From the NCBI GenBank assembly GCA_037974665.1, contig CM075766.1, positions 48,999,069 to 49,063,068 of the forward strand: a stretch of 64,000 bases of DNA, read 5' to 3'. The notes beneath the pieces are model-generated. The model worked only from the letters and a program-made list of their open reading frames with translations, ran no database searches and was not told the DNA's origin. Source of the DNA: Ehretia macrophylla (lineage: Eukaryota; Streptophyta; Magnoliopsida; Boraginales; Ehretiaceae). Made by a program: the position numbers and the translations under genes. Shown here one piece after another: positions 1 through 11,101 of this stretch. How positions within the stretch are numbered: the first letter of the stretch is position 1; every line of letters starts with the position of its first letter.

Positions 1-349
1 CATACTATACCTTATTACCCTATATTGCTAGCAGGGAGAAATTCATATATGATGATGTTAGCTCAAAGCAAGAACAGCTTCACTCGAGCAAAAGATTCTA
101 CCTACCCATACTGACGAATGAAAGAAGCTCAGCGTGGATGATAGGACAGGCGATAGCGGTTCCATTCTTGTTGTTCCTATTCCATACCATAAACATACAC
201 ATTTAATTCATCGACATTGGTGCGTCAGGCTCTACCCCCACCCACCAGCCCTTTATAGAGTTATCGGACCACGAGAAAAAATTCCCCGATATCATAAAGA
301 AAGTTAGAAGGGGCAAGGCCCCATTGAAATAGAAAGCACTAAATACTTA
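1..349. other. Gene-free organelle-like flank
   Basis: No coding frame, RNA gene or repeat is recognised here. The mixed composition resembles the mitochondrial-type spacer seen elsewhere in the window. It is the left flank of the solo LTR that begins at 350 and ends in the target duplication ACTTA (345-349). The mitochondrial origin is an inference from continuity. Confidence 0.35.
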
Positions 350-2626
350 TGTAATACCTGAGCCCGGGATGTGAAAATGCCTTGTTTATTATTTTGAAAA
401 TTATATCTCCTTAAATTATTTGTGAATTAACTGTTACTTTCTCACTGTCGCAACGTGCATTGCATTTAAGGAGCGATAGCTAGAGAACGATTTCTAGTCC
501 TCAGCAAATAGTGAAACTAGTATTTAGATGACTTAAATTTTATATTTTAATTGTTGCTAGCTGAAAATTTAATTGGTGTTAGTTATTGAGCTTAAAATGC
601 ACAAAAATAGGGCCTTTGACCAAGTTTTAAGTTGTTTGACCTAAACCTTTGACCCTTTGACCACTTAGCACTTAAATAAGCTTATAACTTAGCAAAAAAA
701 AAAATAGCAGCTGAAACAGAGAGAGAGGGCCGTGAGTTCCAAGAGAGAAAAAAAAAGATTTCAACCTTTCAATCGTTCAATCTTCGCGTGAGCTCGTGCG
801 GGGTGATTTTTGAGGCAACTAGCGTTGTTTTCCTAGCGACTAGGAGTACTAAGGTGAGGGAATCATGTTATTTGCGCATTTAAATGTTAAGTGTATCAAC
901 TTTGCAATTTTTAGATTTTATCTATAGATTGTCGTTTAAATCGTTTTGATGCTTCTAGAATGTTCCTTGGCTATTGTAGAACGTGTATTTATAGTTTTTT
1001 AACATTTTCTGCGGTTGAATGTTGTGTTTGCAAATTAAATTGTCAATTGAATAGTGTTTCGTGAATAGTAAAACTTTGAAACATTGAAGTTGCGCTGTTA
1101 TGCTTTCTGTTGATGTAGAAATGTGCTAGGTATGCTAGAATGCCTAAATGCATGGTTCGTTTGGGTTGCGTAGTGGAAAAAAATGAGAATTATGCCTTTA
1201 GGAAAGTCGCGGTCGTTTAGGTCGACTTTAGCATTTTCTCGTTTTGCGTGTTGGCATTGTATCGGGAGGCCATGGAAGCACTTTTTGTGCGATTATGGCG
1301 TTGGTTGGGTGTTTGGTTGGTATAGTTGTAGTTCAAACGAGAAAGGGGGAAATCGGGGCTTTGCGCGAGTTCTAGGGTAAAGTAAGGTTTCGGGGTCTTT
1401 AGACGTGCCTTATGGTGACCTAGGAGGTTTGGCGAAGTCGGTTTCCAGAACTCGTGGCTCGTTTGGAAATGGTAGTGTTTTGATAGTTGGGGCCGATTTG
1501 TGTTTTTGCTTGTTTTCTTGGTTTTATGCCTATAGAATGCTTAGGGTTACTTGAAATACTTGTTTGAGTTGTTTTGGATTGAATTGCTTATCAATTGCTG
1601 CTATTGCGTGCGAGAGTAACCTACTTTGTTATTCTCTCACGTGTGGCTTTATCGCTTGTTTATCGCCTTGTATCGAGTCTTGCATTGCATAGTGTCTCGC
1701 GCGTGAGTGATAGGCCTCTCTGGGTAGCCTTGGGTTGCCAGTGTTGGTTGCTCTAGCTCCGCTGCTATTCCCTTTCTCGCTTGGGTTGCCTCTCAGGGAG
1801 ATTTGGGTCGTAGGTTGATGGATACTTCCGGGGTATTCCAAACTGGTGTTATAAGGTGGTTTGGGCCGACGCGTCGTCATCGAATTCTTGAATGAAAGTT
1901 GCTCGTGAAAAGAGTACCGTATCCTTTGAATGAATGTTTATAGTCTTTAATGCTTGCCTTGTTATAATATTGACTTGTTCGTATCTTTAAAAGTTTATTG
2001 TATGCATTGCTTGGCTAATTGCATTGCATACTCCTCTCATCTCCGTCCTTGAGACCAATTGCCCTCGCTGAGCAATAGTTTTTGCTCATTCCTCTCTATA
2101 CTATATTTTTACAGGAGTAGTTGAAGCAGACCCTCTTGAGGTAATTGAGGATGAGGAACAGGTGGAGGTGTTCCCGTGATTGCACTTCTTTGCTTTGCTG
2201 GTGGTTGGTTGCTAGATTTTGTGCGAGCCTTGCTTGATATGTATATTGCTTGGATGTCGCTTAATTTTGAGGCTTGTAGCCTTGTATGTATTTTCTGGTT
2301 TGAGGCCTCTACGGTCTTATGTTGTATAAGTTGGAAGAATATAAAGTTGTAACTTATACTCTTGTGACTAGTAAGAAAATGCATGCTAATGGAATTGATT
2401 AGTGGCATAAATACTTGTGTAGTATGCATATCATTTTTGGTTTGGAAAGTTGGATAATAAGAAATGTATGTTTTGTAAATAAAGTTGGCTTGTTTTGATT
2501 ATTATATGGTTTTCGCAAGTATTATATTGATTTTAGGGTTTTCAGATCGTCCGCGGTACAGAGGAGACTCCGTCCGTATGTCGGGTCCGGACTTGGCCTT
2601 TTGCGAGGTCGGGTCGGGGCGTGACA
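350..2626 (+). mobile_element. Solo LTR, family A Ty3/gypsy-like retrotransposon
   Basis: A 2277-bp segment starts TGTAATACC and ends GGGGCGTGACA. It is flanked by the near-identical 5-bp repeats ACTTA (345-349) and ACTTC (2627-2631). Internal blocks match the LTRs at 24613-27223, 44296-46972 and 48775-51349, for example the conserved block at 1387-1464 and the block around 1690-1810. No primer site, polypurine tract or internal coding region follows, so only a single LTR remains, as expected after recombination between the two LTRs of a full element. The one-base mismatch between the duplications and the divergence from the other copies suggest an older insertion. Short open frames inside it are chance reading frames. 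Confidence 0.85.
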
Positions 2627-5600
2627 ACTTCCATGACGTGGCAAAAATGATCACTGTCACAAGCACAAGATTCAAAGCTGGAATCTTCCTACTCTTGTTA
2701 GTTGGGATAGAGCATCCTATCTTGTTGATTCTTTTTTCCCACCGCCTCTGCCTCTCGCTTTCAGGGTGGATACGCAATAAATTCACCATGTAAATTGACA
2801 TGATCCACTGCTCATGCACGAACCGAGTTTTACTACCTCATCGGAACCTGTTGATGTGCAACTTTCACTCTTCACTGGTTTGAGATCTACTTCGGTTAGT
2901 ACCAATCAGGAAACCTCATGAGCGGTACACCTTAGAAGAAAGAGAAAGACCCTTTCATTGAGGCAATCGATGGATAGATTTCTATTAAAAAGACTCACGA
3001 AAAAAATATAGCATTCGGCCGTGATTCAGTTGTCAAGATCGAGACACACATAATACTTTCTCCAACCTGACGGGGGATTATACTCAAGGCAGGCTCAGTA
3101 GGCCATTCTCAAAGCAAACCTACGTGTGTAGCATGGTCGTCAGCTCATCCCTAACTATAGATAGAGCAGTCACCAAATCCAATCCTAATCATGACTGTAT
3201 TTTTCTCATGTGAAGGTTGCCTTAGTCTTTGTTTTGATTCCCTGGATAGAATTCGTTCTATCTTCCTTTCAATCAGCTCGCTAATAGAAAGTATATAGAT
3301 TGTTCGAAGCTTTAGTGGTACATGTGCTTCGATCAGTGCTCTAATTCTATCCACATGAGAAATGGGGAACCAGCCTTCTAGCCCGCATAAAAGGCCTTTT
3401 TGAACGTTCTTGAAATCGACGCACACGCCTAAGAAAAACTTCTGCCGGAGAGGAAGATATTCTAAGAATATCAAGAGTTGCACTAGCGAGGCGTCTTTGG
3501 TTTTGGCATAGCTCTGTTCTGATAAGGGCGAGGGGAGCTCTTCGGGAATTTATATAAACAAATCGAATTGAAACTCTGAGGCAAGCCTTTTCTTGCTCTC
3601 AATGAGCTCTTCAAAGAGACTCTGCTCACTAGCAAGCAGGTACGAAAATGAGTTTTCTTGTCTGATAGCTCGGGGTATGGCTTTCTTGGATTTTGATGAC
3701 TAAGTGCTCCAACTTTCGAGGAGAGGGTTACGGGGGGTGCTCTTTCAATCCCCTGGACTTCCCCTTGTTGTCAAAGGGTGGTGCCTCGAAGTGCTTTTTC
3801 TTCACTTTTTATATGCTACGCTATTTTTCAATAAAGTGATCCTATATTTCTATTTTAGGCTTTGTCAATGATCGTTATAAAGCTTTCTATAAGCTTTCAT
3901 AGGACTAAGGTTCTGAAAGGTTGATACAGTACTTCTATTGGCATTTGTTCACTGTTGCCCCTCTCACAGAACACCTAAAGAATATCCGTTGGGCGAGAGC
4001 CCTTCTACTCGGCACCGTCGGATCATTAGACAACTTTTGTACAATTGCATCAGTAGCGATTTCTATCTATATACGTTATTTCGTTCGCCTTTGTGGGCTT
4101 GGAAGCGTCATAGAATCAACTTTACGCTTCGGGTAAAGGTCCACTTTGTCGCCCAATTAAGGGTGTTTCGACCCATGATCAGTTCGGTTTAGTAGTGTTA
4201 ACTCAGGTCTTGTCTACCATGGGGAATTAGAACTTTGTTTAAATGGGTCCATTCCTCTCCCTGTAGGCCGAGCTAATAAATTCCTTCATAAGATAATAAG
4301 AGATTTTATTATTCTACACTGACTTTACTATGCTTCTTATTAGTTATAGTAACTATACCCTCTGGGTGGAATTGCCACAACATGGGCCTTCTTCAAGGGA
4401 GGAGTTCATACCCGGAGAAAGAAAGCAGGCTACTAAATCGACTATTTCAAGATACTTTTCTACATTCGTAGCGAATAGTGCGCTACGCATTTGAAAGCGA
4501 ATAGTACTTACTTTCCAAGGTGGACATAGCCCCAAAACCGATCTACAAAAGATAACATATACATCTTTATATACTTAGATACCATATCCAATTCTAAACA
4601 ATCGATATGCGACATCAACAGCTCATATGCGCCAGATATAACTCTTCCTCCTAAAAGCACATGTGCAATAGCCGATATGCTTGATGTACCAGCCAAGCCC
4701 AGGAACAATGAGCAAAACCAGAACTACTAAATTATAGTTGGAAGAGAGGAGGTAGGGGTTTTTTTCTACAGATTCAATGGGAATAGGGGAGACTTTTTCA
4801 TTCAGCACGGTGCAGCCTATCTCCATTGCCTTGATCCGAAAACCATCTCAATTAGCTTCGGGTATGGTATACCATAGCTATCTTTTACAAGGTCCTCAAC
4901 CTTAAGGCTGGGGTACCTTTACCTTCTCCACTAGAAGGTAGGAGCTACCACCTTCTATAGTTGCAAGGTAGGCTGCTAAGGTCTATTGTAAGCCTATTAT
5001 CGTTTCTTCCACGATGCTATGATTTGCTTGATGATTCGATCCTCCATTTTTGAAAAAAAGAAAAGAATAAGACTGGAACTCCAACATCACCTTCTTCTAA
5101 GTCCTCCACTTCTTTAGGAGTAAAACAAATTGCGAACTTCTTACCTCATTCTGTTTCCTAGCTCTCCCTACCTAGGGTCTTCACTACCATCACCTCCCCG
5201 TCTGCTCCTCATCCACCCAATCTCATAACCAAAGCTTAGGATTCATGCAACTAGAGCTAAATAACTCGAGTAGTCTTGGACCAAAAAGGAGATGGTGTCT
5301 AAGTCCCAGTGAGATGATTCCACCGACTCCAACAGTAACCGGAGCTACTACTAGTTTTGACCAAGCCAACTATGGATTTAGCCTATAAGAGAAATTGAAT
5401 ATAGAAAGGTCTTACCTCAACCTACTCTTGGTCTATCGTGCCTAAGAATGCCTAACCCCAAAAAGCCAGCTTCTCGAGGGAAGGTAGTAAGTCCCATACC
5501 ATATAATCATATAAAAAAGTCTTTGCCTAGTAGTGCTCAACAAGTAAATAAGAAGGTAGTCGAGGACTATCCTAAGTCAGTACTAGTTGATTCTACTTGA

Positions 5601-5832
5601 AATCCCATACATAAGAAAAGGTTTGGAACAAAGTGAGCCGATAGGCTTTCCATAGGAAACCTAAAAGGACCTTTATCTGTCTGAGAAGACATTCCGTCTC
5701 ATCTAAAAATAGTAAAGAGTTACTTTCAACAACACCAACAAGAACAAGAGCTTCCATTACCATCGGAGGAGCCTGGAAAAGAAGCATTCTTAATCACATC
5801 GGTCTACTAACTAACTCTATCAGGAGCGTCAG
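2627..5832. other. Gene-free organelle-like spacer
   Basis: No recognisable gene is seen. Open frames of up to 110 codons occur (3151-3483 minus; 3921-4192 plus in two overlapping frames) but none matches a mitochondrial gene or transposon domain I know. The stretch is bounded on both sides by transposon insertions with target duplications, so it was contiguous with the organelle-like DNA beyond them. Mitochondrial origin is inferred, not shown by any gene here. Confidence 0.35.
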
Positions 5833-8609
5833 TATCACAATCCTATTATCCTAAATAATGTAATAGACTCTGATATCGCATTAATGAAACAAGAAGGACT
5901 ACAATCAATTTGTGTGGACTTCAAAATCCAGGATCGTGATGCCACGACTTAAGAAGATCACTCCTCTTAGGTCCGCTAAGGCACAATATATTAGCCGAGC
6001 TCTAATTTCCAAGAATTAAACATCCAAGTTGTTAATACTACAGTTACATTACCTATTACAAGATTTCCTCAAACACGTATATTATACAACTTAATCACTA
6101 ACAACTAAAGCTACAGCTATTAAATACATACTTACAATTTCAAGTCAATCAATTACATCTCACAAGTCTATCCACTACATTAAAGTTCCCCATGAGTCGG
6201 CACCGTTAAGATACAAGCAAATAATCCAATGGAATTTACAAAATAACAACTTATGTAGTTACATAAAATGTTCTTGTTACAAAGGAAGCTTATTTCCAAA
6301 GCAAGCACATAAACATGAAAGGGGCAAGCTCGAAGTAGCACTTCAAAAGAGCTTTTCAACAACTGGTAGGCTCGACTATACTTGAAATAGTAAAGAAAGA
6401 GGAATGAGCTACAACTAGCTCAGTGAAGGTTAAAAGTCACGGGTGGTTTCTGTAAACATTTTTCCATTTAGAAAGCCTTTCTTGAAAACATGATATGCAT
6501 GAGTGACAACTGAGTACAAAAAATAAATAACAAGTAGTACCACATAACTCTACCCTCCGAAGTCCTCAAGGGCCTAAGCGAAGGTAGTTTTACCATATAT
6601 CAAAAGGCTACAGTTGTTCTTGCAGTTGCTGTAGTCGACTGGCCTTGAATCAATATTTATCCATTTTTCCCCAACTCCAAACATTAGGTGATATCCGGAT
6701 AATCACCAAGGACCATGGTAGTCGAGACCGACTGGTAGCCCGATGCTACCCAGAGGAAAAGAATGCCACCATGCCCATAATTGTGGTTGCAACCATTGTG
6801 CCTATAGTGGTTAACATTGTAACCATAACATGAATAATAACATAGAGGGGAGGCAACAAAGTAGGTTGCTCTGACCTGTATAACAAGCAAGCATATTCAT
6901 GATTTGAGCATAATCTAAGCATGTTCAAACTTATACATGAGCCAAGTTTATTCAAGCATTCTAAGCAATTACTCAATTCAAGTATGTTCAAGTTTATATC
7001 ATATGGCTTAGCAAGTAAACATGTGAACACCTTGCATTTATAAACATTCATAGTACCACAATTAATGCTTCTAAATGATTATTGATCATGCTAGACATAT
7101 GACATCAAGAAAATACTATAAAGCCACAATTTAATTCCACTTTAATAATCTAGGGTTCGATACGATGCTAACGCATCTGATTGTGCCTCAATCTGACATC
7201 GGTAGTTTCCGGAATCTCTAAAACAAGATCGTTGCAATTTGGTTAATGCTTTTGCATTAGCTTAATTTTGGAGGTATATTTGCCTATTTTTCCAAACTCC
7301 AATTAATCTTATTTTGGTCTATAATTGAATCTTATCGAATGTAGATAGTTCTAAAATCAAACGGAACTCAATTCAGAGTTGAATTGAGTAAGATATGGTC
7401 TTCGCAAAATCACTGCGCAGAGTTGTCAAACATCCGGGCGTTGTAGCCTTTATCCAGTTGACCAAATGAAACAGGTAACGCCCGGATGGGAGTTTTCTGC
7501 TAGACGTTGTGGCCTCTATCCGAGCAACCAGATAGGAGCTGTAACGCCCGGATAGCTGCACGGGAAACACCCAAATTCTACCCAAATCATCTATACAACA
7601 ACCAATCCTTCTACCAACATACAAACAAGTTCAATGTGGCTATTAGGCATCATACAAGGGTTCTAATTCAACCAAAACCACCCCACATGAACAATAACAA
7701 ACACCCAAAATCAAATTCAAAATCCTAAATCTACAACACAAAATACTCAACCTTCTCATCAACAAAGCTATTGTATACAAGCTAGAGCAAGACTAATACA
7801 TATATAATCACAATCATGTTCAATATAGCTTTAGAAAACTTTTAAGAAAATAGCCCTTAGCTAGCTCTTGAGTGATGAAATGCCAAGGTTGATGTTGAAG
7901 ATGCAAACAAGGGCTAACAGATGCAAGATGCTAGCTCAATATCCCCTCTTCTTCCTTCATCTTCCTCTCTTTCTCTTCTCTTCTATTTTCTCTCTTTGGT
8001 CGAGTGGTGTAGTGTGTGTGTTTGAATCGTGTATATGTGTGTGTTATATGGTGTGAGTGTGTTGTGTGTTATCTGATGGGTGTATGTGTGTAGTGTTTTT
8101 GTGTGTGTAAAGTGTGTTTGTGTGTGTTTTGAGTTGGTAGGAAATATCTTATAAGCCCAAATTGCCCTCTAACTAATGAATTATTTCAAGTTTGTCATTC
8201 TAGTTTTGTTTCAACTATTTAGTTAGCTAGTGTAGTGTAGTGTAATTTATTTAATTCCTATGATATCTAAATCACACAAATGCACATTAAACAATGCAAA
8301 TACACGTAAAACGATATAAATATACGTTAAATGATATAAATGCATTTCTAATGTTGTGAATGCATAATATTATCATGTAGTTTTAATTTTAATTATTTTG
8401 GTTAGTTAATTTAATTTTGTAAAATTTAATTATCATCTACAACCTCTAAGGTTCTCGAATGCACGTTATTACACTCATTTACACGTTAAACGAGATAGTT
8501 GCACGTAAACCAAGGTAAATGCACATTACTTGATATAAATGCACATTAAATGATGCAAAAATATATGAAATGTTATAAAATGCACATGAGCCATGTGCGG
8601 GGTTTCACA
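5833..8609 (-). repeat. 3' LTR of family C element
   Basis: This 2777-bp repeat is the partner of 11102-13889. On the plus strand it starts TATCAC and ends GGGGTTTCACA. The next bases to the right, read on the minus strand, form a purine-rich tract, which identifies this copy as the 3' LTR of a minus-strand element. Open frames within it, such as those near 6684-7051, recur in the partner LTR and reflect repeat identity, not genes. Confidence 0.88.
8004..8132. repeat. GT-rich simple sequence in the family C LTR
   Basis: This is an imperfect run of GT/GTGT units broken by A and C. The same run occurs at the matching place in the partner LTR (about 13283-13410), so it is part of the LTR and predates the insertion. 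Confidence 0.8.
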
Positions 8610-8624
8610 TCCTTGCCTCCTTAA
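8610..8624 (-). promoter_or_regulatory. Polypurine tract of family C element
   Basis: Read on the minus strand this is a purine-rich run (TTAAGGAGGCAAGGA) ending directly at the 3' LTR boundary. It is the expected position for priming of plus-strand DNA synthesis. It resembles the tract of family B at 58300-58313. Confidence 0.7.
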
Positions 8625-8689
8625 CAGAATTGTGCCCTCGTAATTCTTTCTTCATCCTTGGAACAACTCAAATGCCGAAGGCAGTTAAT

Positions 8690-9180
8690 AGATACCGCAA
8701 GTCGACCACAACTATTCCTGTTAAGCTAATCTTTAGGCATACAAAGTCCAAATGAAGGAAGCAATAGAATCTCAACCAAACGAATAAGAATCTGGTTCCA
8801 AGAGAATAGCCAGTCAACTATGAATGCATCACTGCTTATAAAAATTCAAATGGTTGCCGAGGGAGAATACCAATTACCATATTTACCAAATAAGAATGCC
8901 GAACCAAAATACCCTTACTAAGAATTCCCAAGCAAGGACTCCGCAGAGGAATACTGAATAACATGCCAAATGAAAACCGCAAATAAGAATACCATGCGGA
9001 AATACCGAGAGAAAATACCAAATACCGAAAGAGAATGACGACAGAGAATATTGAATGCCAAATAAAAATTCCCGAAATGAGAAGACCGATTGAAAATACC
9101 ATATAGAAGTCCTGAATAAGAATACCGAATAACAAATAAACATACCGAGCAAGAATCCCCAAAGAAGAATTCCATCCCGA
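8690..9180 (-). repeat. Degenerate ATTCTTATTCGG-like repeat tract of family C
   Basis: About 490 bp of loosely tandem units; on the plus strand they read as variants of AGAATACCGAATAAGAAT. The tract lies between the truncated gag and the polypurine tract. Translating it on the minus strand gives long hydrophobic frames rich in F, G, I, L and S in all three phases (for example 8836-9186 and 8883-9281). That pattern is what a drifting repeat produces, not a protein. Equivalent tracts sit in families A and B. Confidence 0.75.
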
Positions 9181-9189
9181 AGACAACCA

Positions 9190-9700
9190 AGTCCATTGAA
9201 CGCTGGCCCCACATAAGACTCCTCAATGAAGGACGCTAAGTCGACCACATATTGGACCACAAACATTTCACCTTGCCCCAAAGTAAGAAACTCTTCTTCT
9301 TTCCTCTCTTAGGCTACTTCTGTAATGAATTTTTTTCCTTGAAAGATTTGACAAAATTAGCCCAAGTGACGGGTGTGCCATCACATTCCCAGTGAAGCTT
9401 TTATGTTCTCCACCATTGTTCTGCATCTTCCTCTAACAAGAATACCGCAAAAATCACCTTTCTTTCATCACTGTAATCAAAAGCAGCATATATCCTTTCA
9501 ACTTTTGCCAACCAAGCTTCAACTTTTCCATCATCGGGTTCGCCTAGAAACTTGGGAGGTCCGTAGCTCAAGAAATCCTTTAGTGTATCATTCTTATTTC
9601 CACCATTATTGCCATTGTTACACTCAGTACCTACTCCGGTTCCATGGTTTTCTCGAATTCGGCTCATTCTATCCACGACAATTACTAGCATATTAAACAT
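9190..9700 (-). pseudogene. gag: Truncated Ty3/gypsy gag of family C
   Basis: The frame from 9700 downwards encodes a typical plant Ty3/gypsy gag stretch: LKDFLSYGPPKFLGEPDD, then AWLAKVERIYAAFDYSDERK and EDAEQWWRT. It stops at 9401. Related sequence continues past the stop with TPVTWANFVKSFKEK and EEFLTLGQG. After about 170 codons the homology ends near 9190 and the degenerate repeat tract begins. The zinc knuckle and all pol domains are absent. It resembles the much better preserved gag at 58958-60310, with the same W-W-R-T and Q-G motifs. It is non-functional; the parental protein would have formed the particle core. Confidence 0.8.
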
Positions 9701-9836
9701 CTCTCTTCCAAGATTAGCTTGATCAATATTCTCCGTTCCTGCGAGTGCTCGGCCCTACCATCTATGGGTATGGATGCACGATGCCACTTACAGTTATATG
9801 ATGCATATGTATTATAGGTGATATGAATACGTGCCA

Positions 9837-10066
9837 TGTAACGACCTGACTCCCCACGTGGAGCCCATGCAGAGTCTCACCGAGCCGTCACTACCACGAC
9901 ATTGTCCGCTATTGGAAATCCCTAGCCTACAGGCACAGGGCCCTCACGGCTTTGTTTCTCCCATGGTCTCCCACGGGAAAAGGCCTCATGGCTGATACAA
10001 GGACCCAAGCCCTTATATCCAGCTATCTCACTTCCAAATCTTCCAATGTGGGATTGTGTTACCACA
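9837..10066 (-). repeat. Inverted TRIM LTR
   Basis: The 230-bp reverse complement of the LTR at 10377-10606, ending at its terminal TACCACA. It is followed by 15 bp that are the reverse complement of the element's polypurine tract. Confidence 0.85.
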
Positions 10067-10081
10067 TTCCACCCCTCTTAA

Positions 10082-10305
10082 AACACAATCCCACATCGGA
10101 AGATTTGGAAGTGAGAGAGCTGGATATAAGGGCTTGGGTCCTTGTATCAGCCACAAGGCCTTTTCCCGTGGGAGACCATGGGAGAAACAAAGCCGTGAGA
10201 GCCCTGTGCTTGCGGGCCAGGGATTGCCAATAGCGAACAATATCGTGGTAGTGACGGCTTGGTGAGACTCTGTGTGGGTTCCACGTGGGGAGTCGGGTCG
10301 TTACA
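10082..10305 (+). repeat. 5' TRIM LTR, start missing
   Basis: A 224-bp direct copy of the TRIM LTR ending GGTCGTTACA. Its first six or so bases are missing at the junction with the inverted copy. Confidence 0.85.
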
Positions 10306-10307
10306 AA

Positions 10308-10321
10308 TGGTATCAGAGCCA
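10308..10321 (+). promoter_or_regulatory. TRIM primer binding site
   Basis: TGGTATCAGAGCCA lies two bases after the 5' TRIM LTR. It is complementary to the 3' end of initiator tRNA-Met, the usual primer of many plant LTR elements. Confidence 0.85.
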
Positions 10322-10376
10322 GTCTTCCCTTGTGCTCGTGCCCGCGAGGGTGCGGGGCTCTTTAAGGGGGGTGGAA

Positions 10377-10606
10377 TGTGGTAACACAATCCCACATCAG
10401 AAGATTTGGAAATGAGAAAGCTGGATATAAGGGCTTGGGTCCTTGTATCAGCCACGAGGCCTTTTCCCGTGGGAGACCATGGGAGAAACAAAGCCGTGAG
10501 GGCCCTGTGCCTGCGGGCCAGGGATTGCCAATAGCGGATAATATCGTGGTAATGACGGCTCGGTGAGACTCTGCGTGGGCTCCATGTGGGGAGTCGGGTC
10601 GTTACA
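10377..10606 (+). repeat. 3' TRIM LTR
   Basis: A complete 230-bp LTR, TGTGGTAACAC to GGTCGTTACA, directly preceded by the polypurine tract AAGGGGGGTGGAA. Confidence 0.85.
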
Positions 10607-11101
10607 TGCCCTATCAATGCTGCTAGCATACATAAATTATGACTATACCTAACACATAAGTTTTCATGAAGGCACGAAGCATTTATAGCATTTTAAACAC
10701 GTATGATTCACATAACACATAAGGCATATTGAGCAATTCACACGTAGCATTTAAGCACATAAGTTCCAAACAAGTACCAAAGGAGAAAACTGAGCCACTA
10801 GGTCAAACCTCTTGGTCTGCTTCTTATCTTACATCCTTACTTTAATACATAAACGCAAGGCAATTCTTATGTACCTAATGACACTATGGCCAAATTCCTA
10901 CCATAGGATTTTCAATCTTCAACCCAATATTTTGACTATAATACCCTCAAAGAATCATAGTTTACAACTTTAGCAAAGTCATCTATTCACCTTATTTACA
11001 CACATCATCATAATCAATTCCACCTCAAGGCTTCTACCCATTGTCTAGGGGTTCTAAACCCAGCTTACGCCTTGCTAACTAGCTAAGCTCTGATACCACT
11101 C
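10607..11101 (-). other. Untranslated leader of family C with tRNA-iMet primer site
   Basis: Non-coding leader between the 5' LTR and gag on the minus strand. The primer site TGGTATCAGAGC (minus strand, 11087-11098) lies just inside the 5' LTR edge and defines the element's orientation. No frame with gag similarity is seen here. Confidence 0.75.

Larger units (their letters stand above)
9837..10606 (+). mobile_element. Rearranged TRIM element with an inverted third LTR
   Basis: This miniature LTR retrotransposon has no coding capacity. In order it contains an inverted LTR (9837-10066), an inverted polypurine tract (10067-10081), a direct LTR lacking about six 5' bases (10082-10305), a 71-bp interior with a tRNA-iMet-type primer site and a polypurine tract, and a complete direct LTR (10377-10606). 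The ends are TGTAACGACC and GGTCGTTACA. The flanks TGCCA (9832-9836) and TGCCC (10607-10611) look like a near-perfect target duplication. The inverted and direct LTRs make a hairpin with arms of about 225 bp. It is nested inside the family C leader, so it is younger than that element. Open frames at 9952-10633 are LTR sequence. Confidence 0.85.

Noticed and set aside
3151..3483. 110-codon minus-strand frame
   Set aside because: No recognisable domain, motif or neighbour. Plant mitochondrial spacer has many chance frames of this size.
6684..7051. Frames repeated at 11913-12319
   Set aside because: The similarity only reflects the two LTR copies of the family C element.
8836..9281. Three overlapping minus-strand frames of 102-132 codons with membrane-like composition
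   Set aside because: Same explanation: simultaneous opening of all three frames over a tandem repeat, fused to the tail of a broken gag.
9952..10633. Several open frames on both strands
   Set aside because: They are TRIM LTR copies; the same peptides appear repeatedly in direct and inverted copies.
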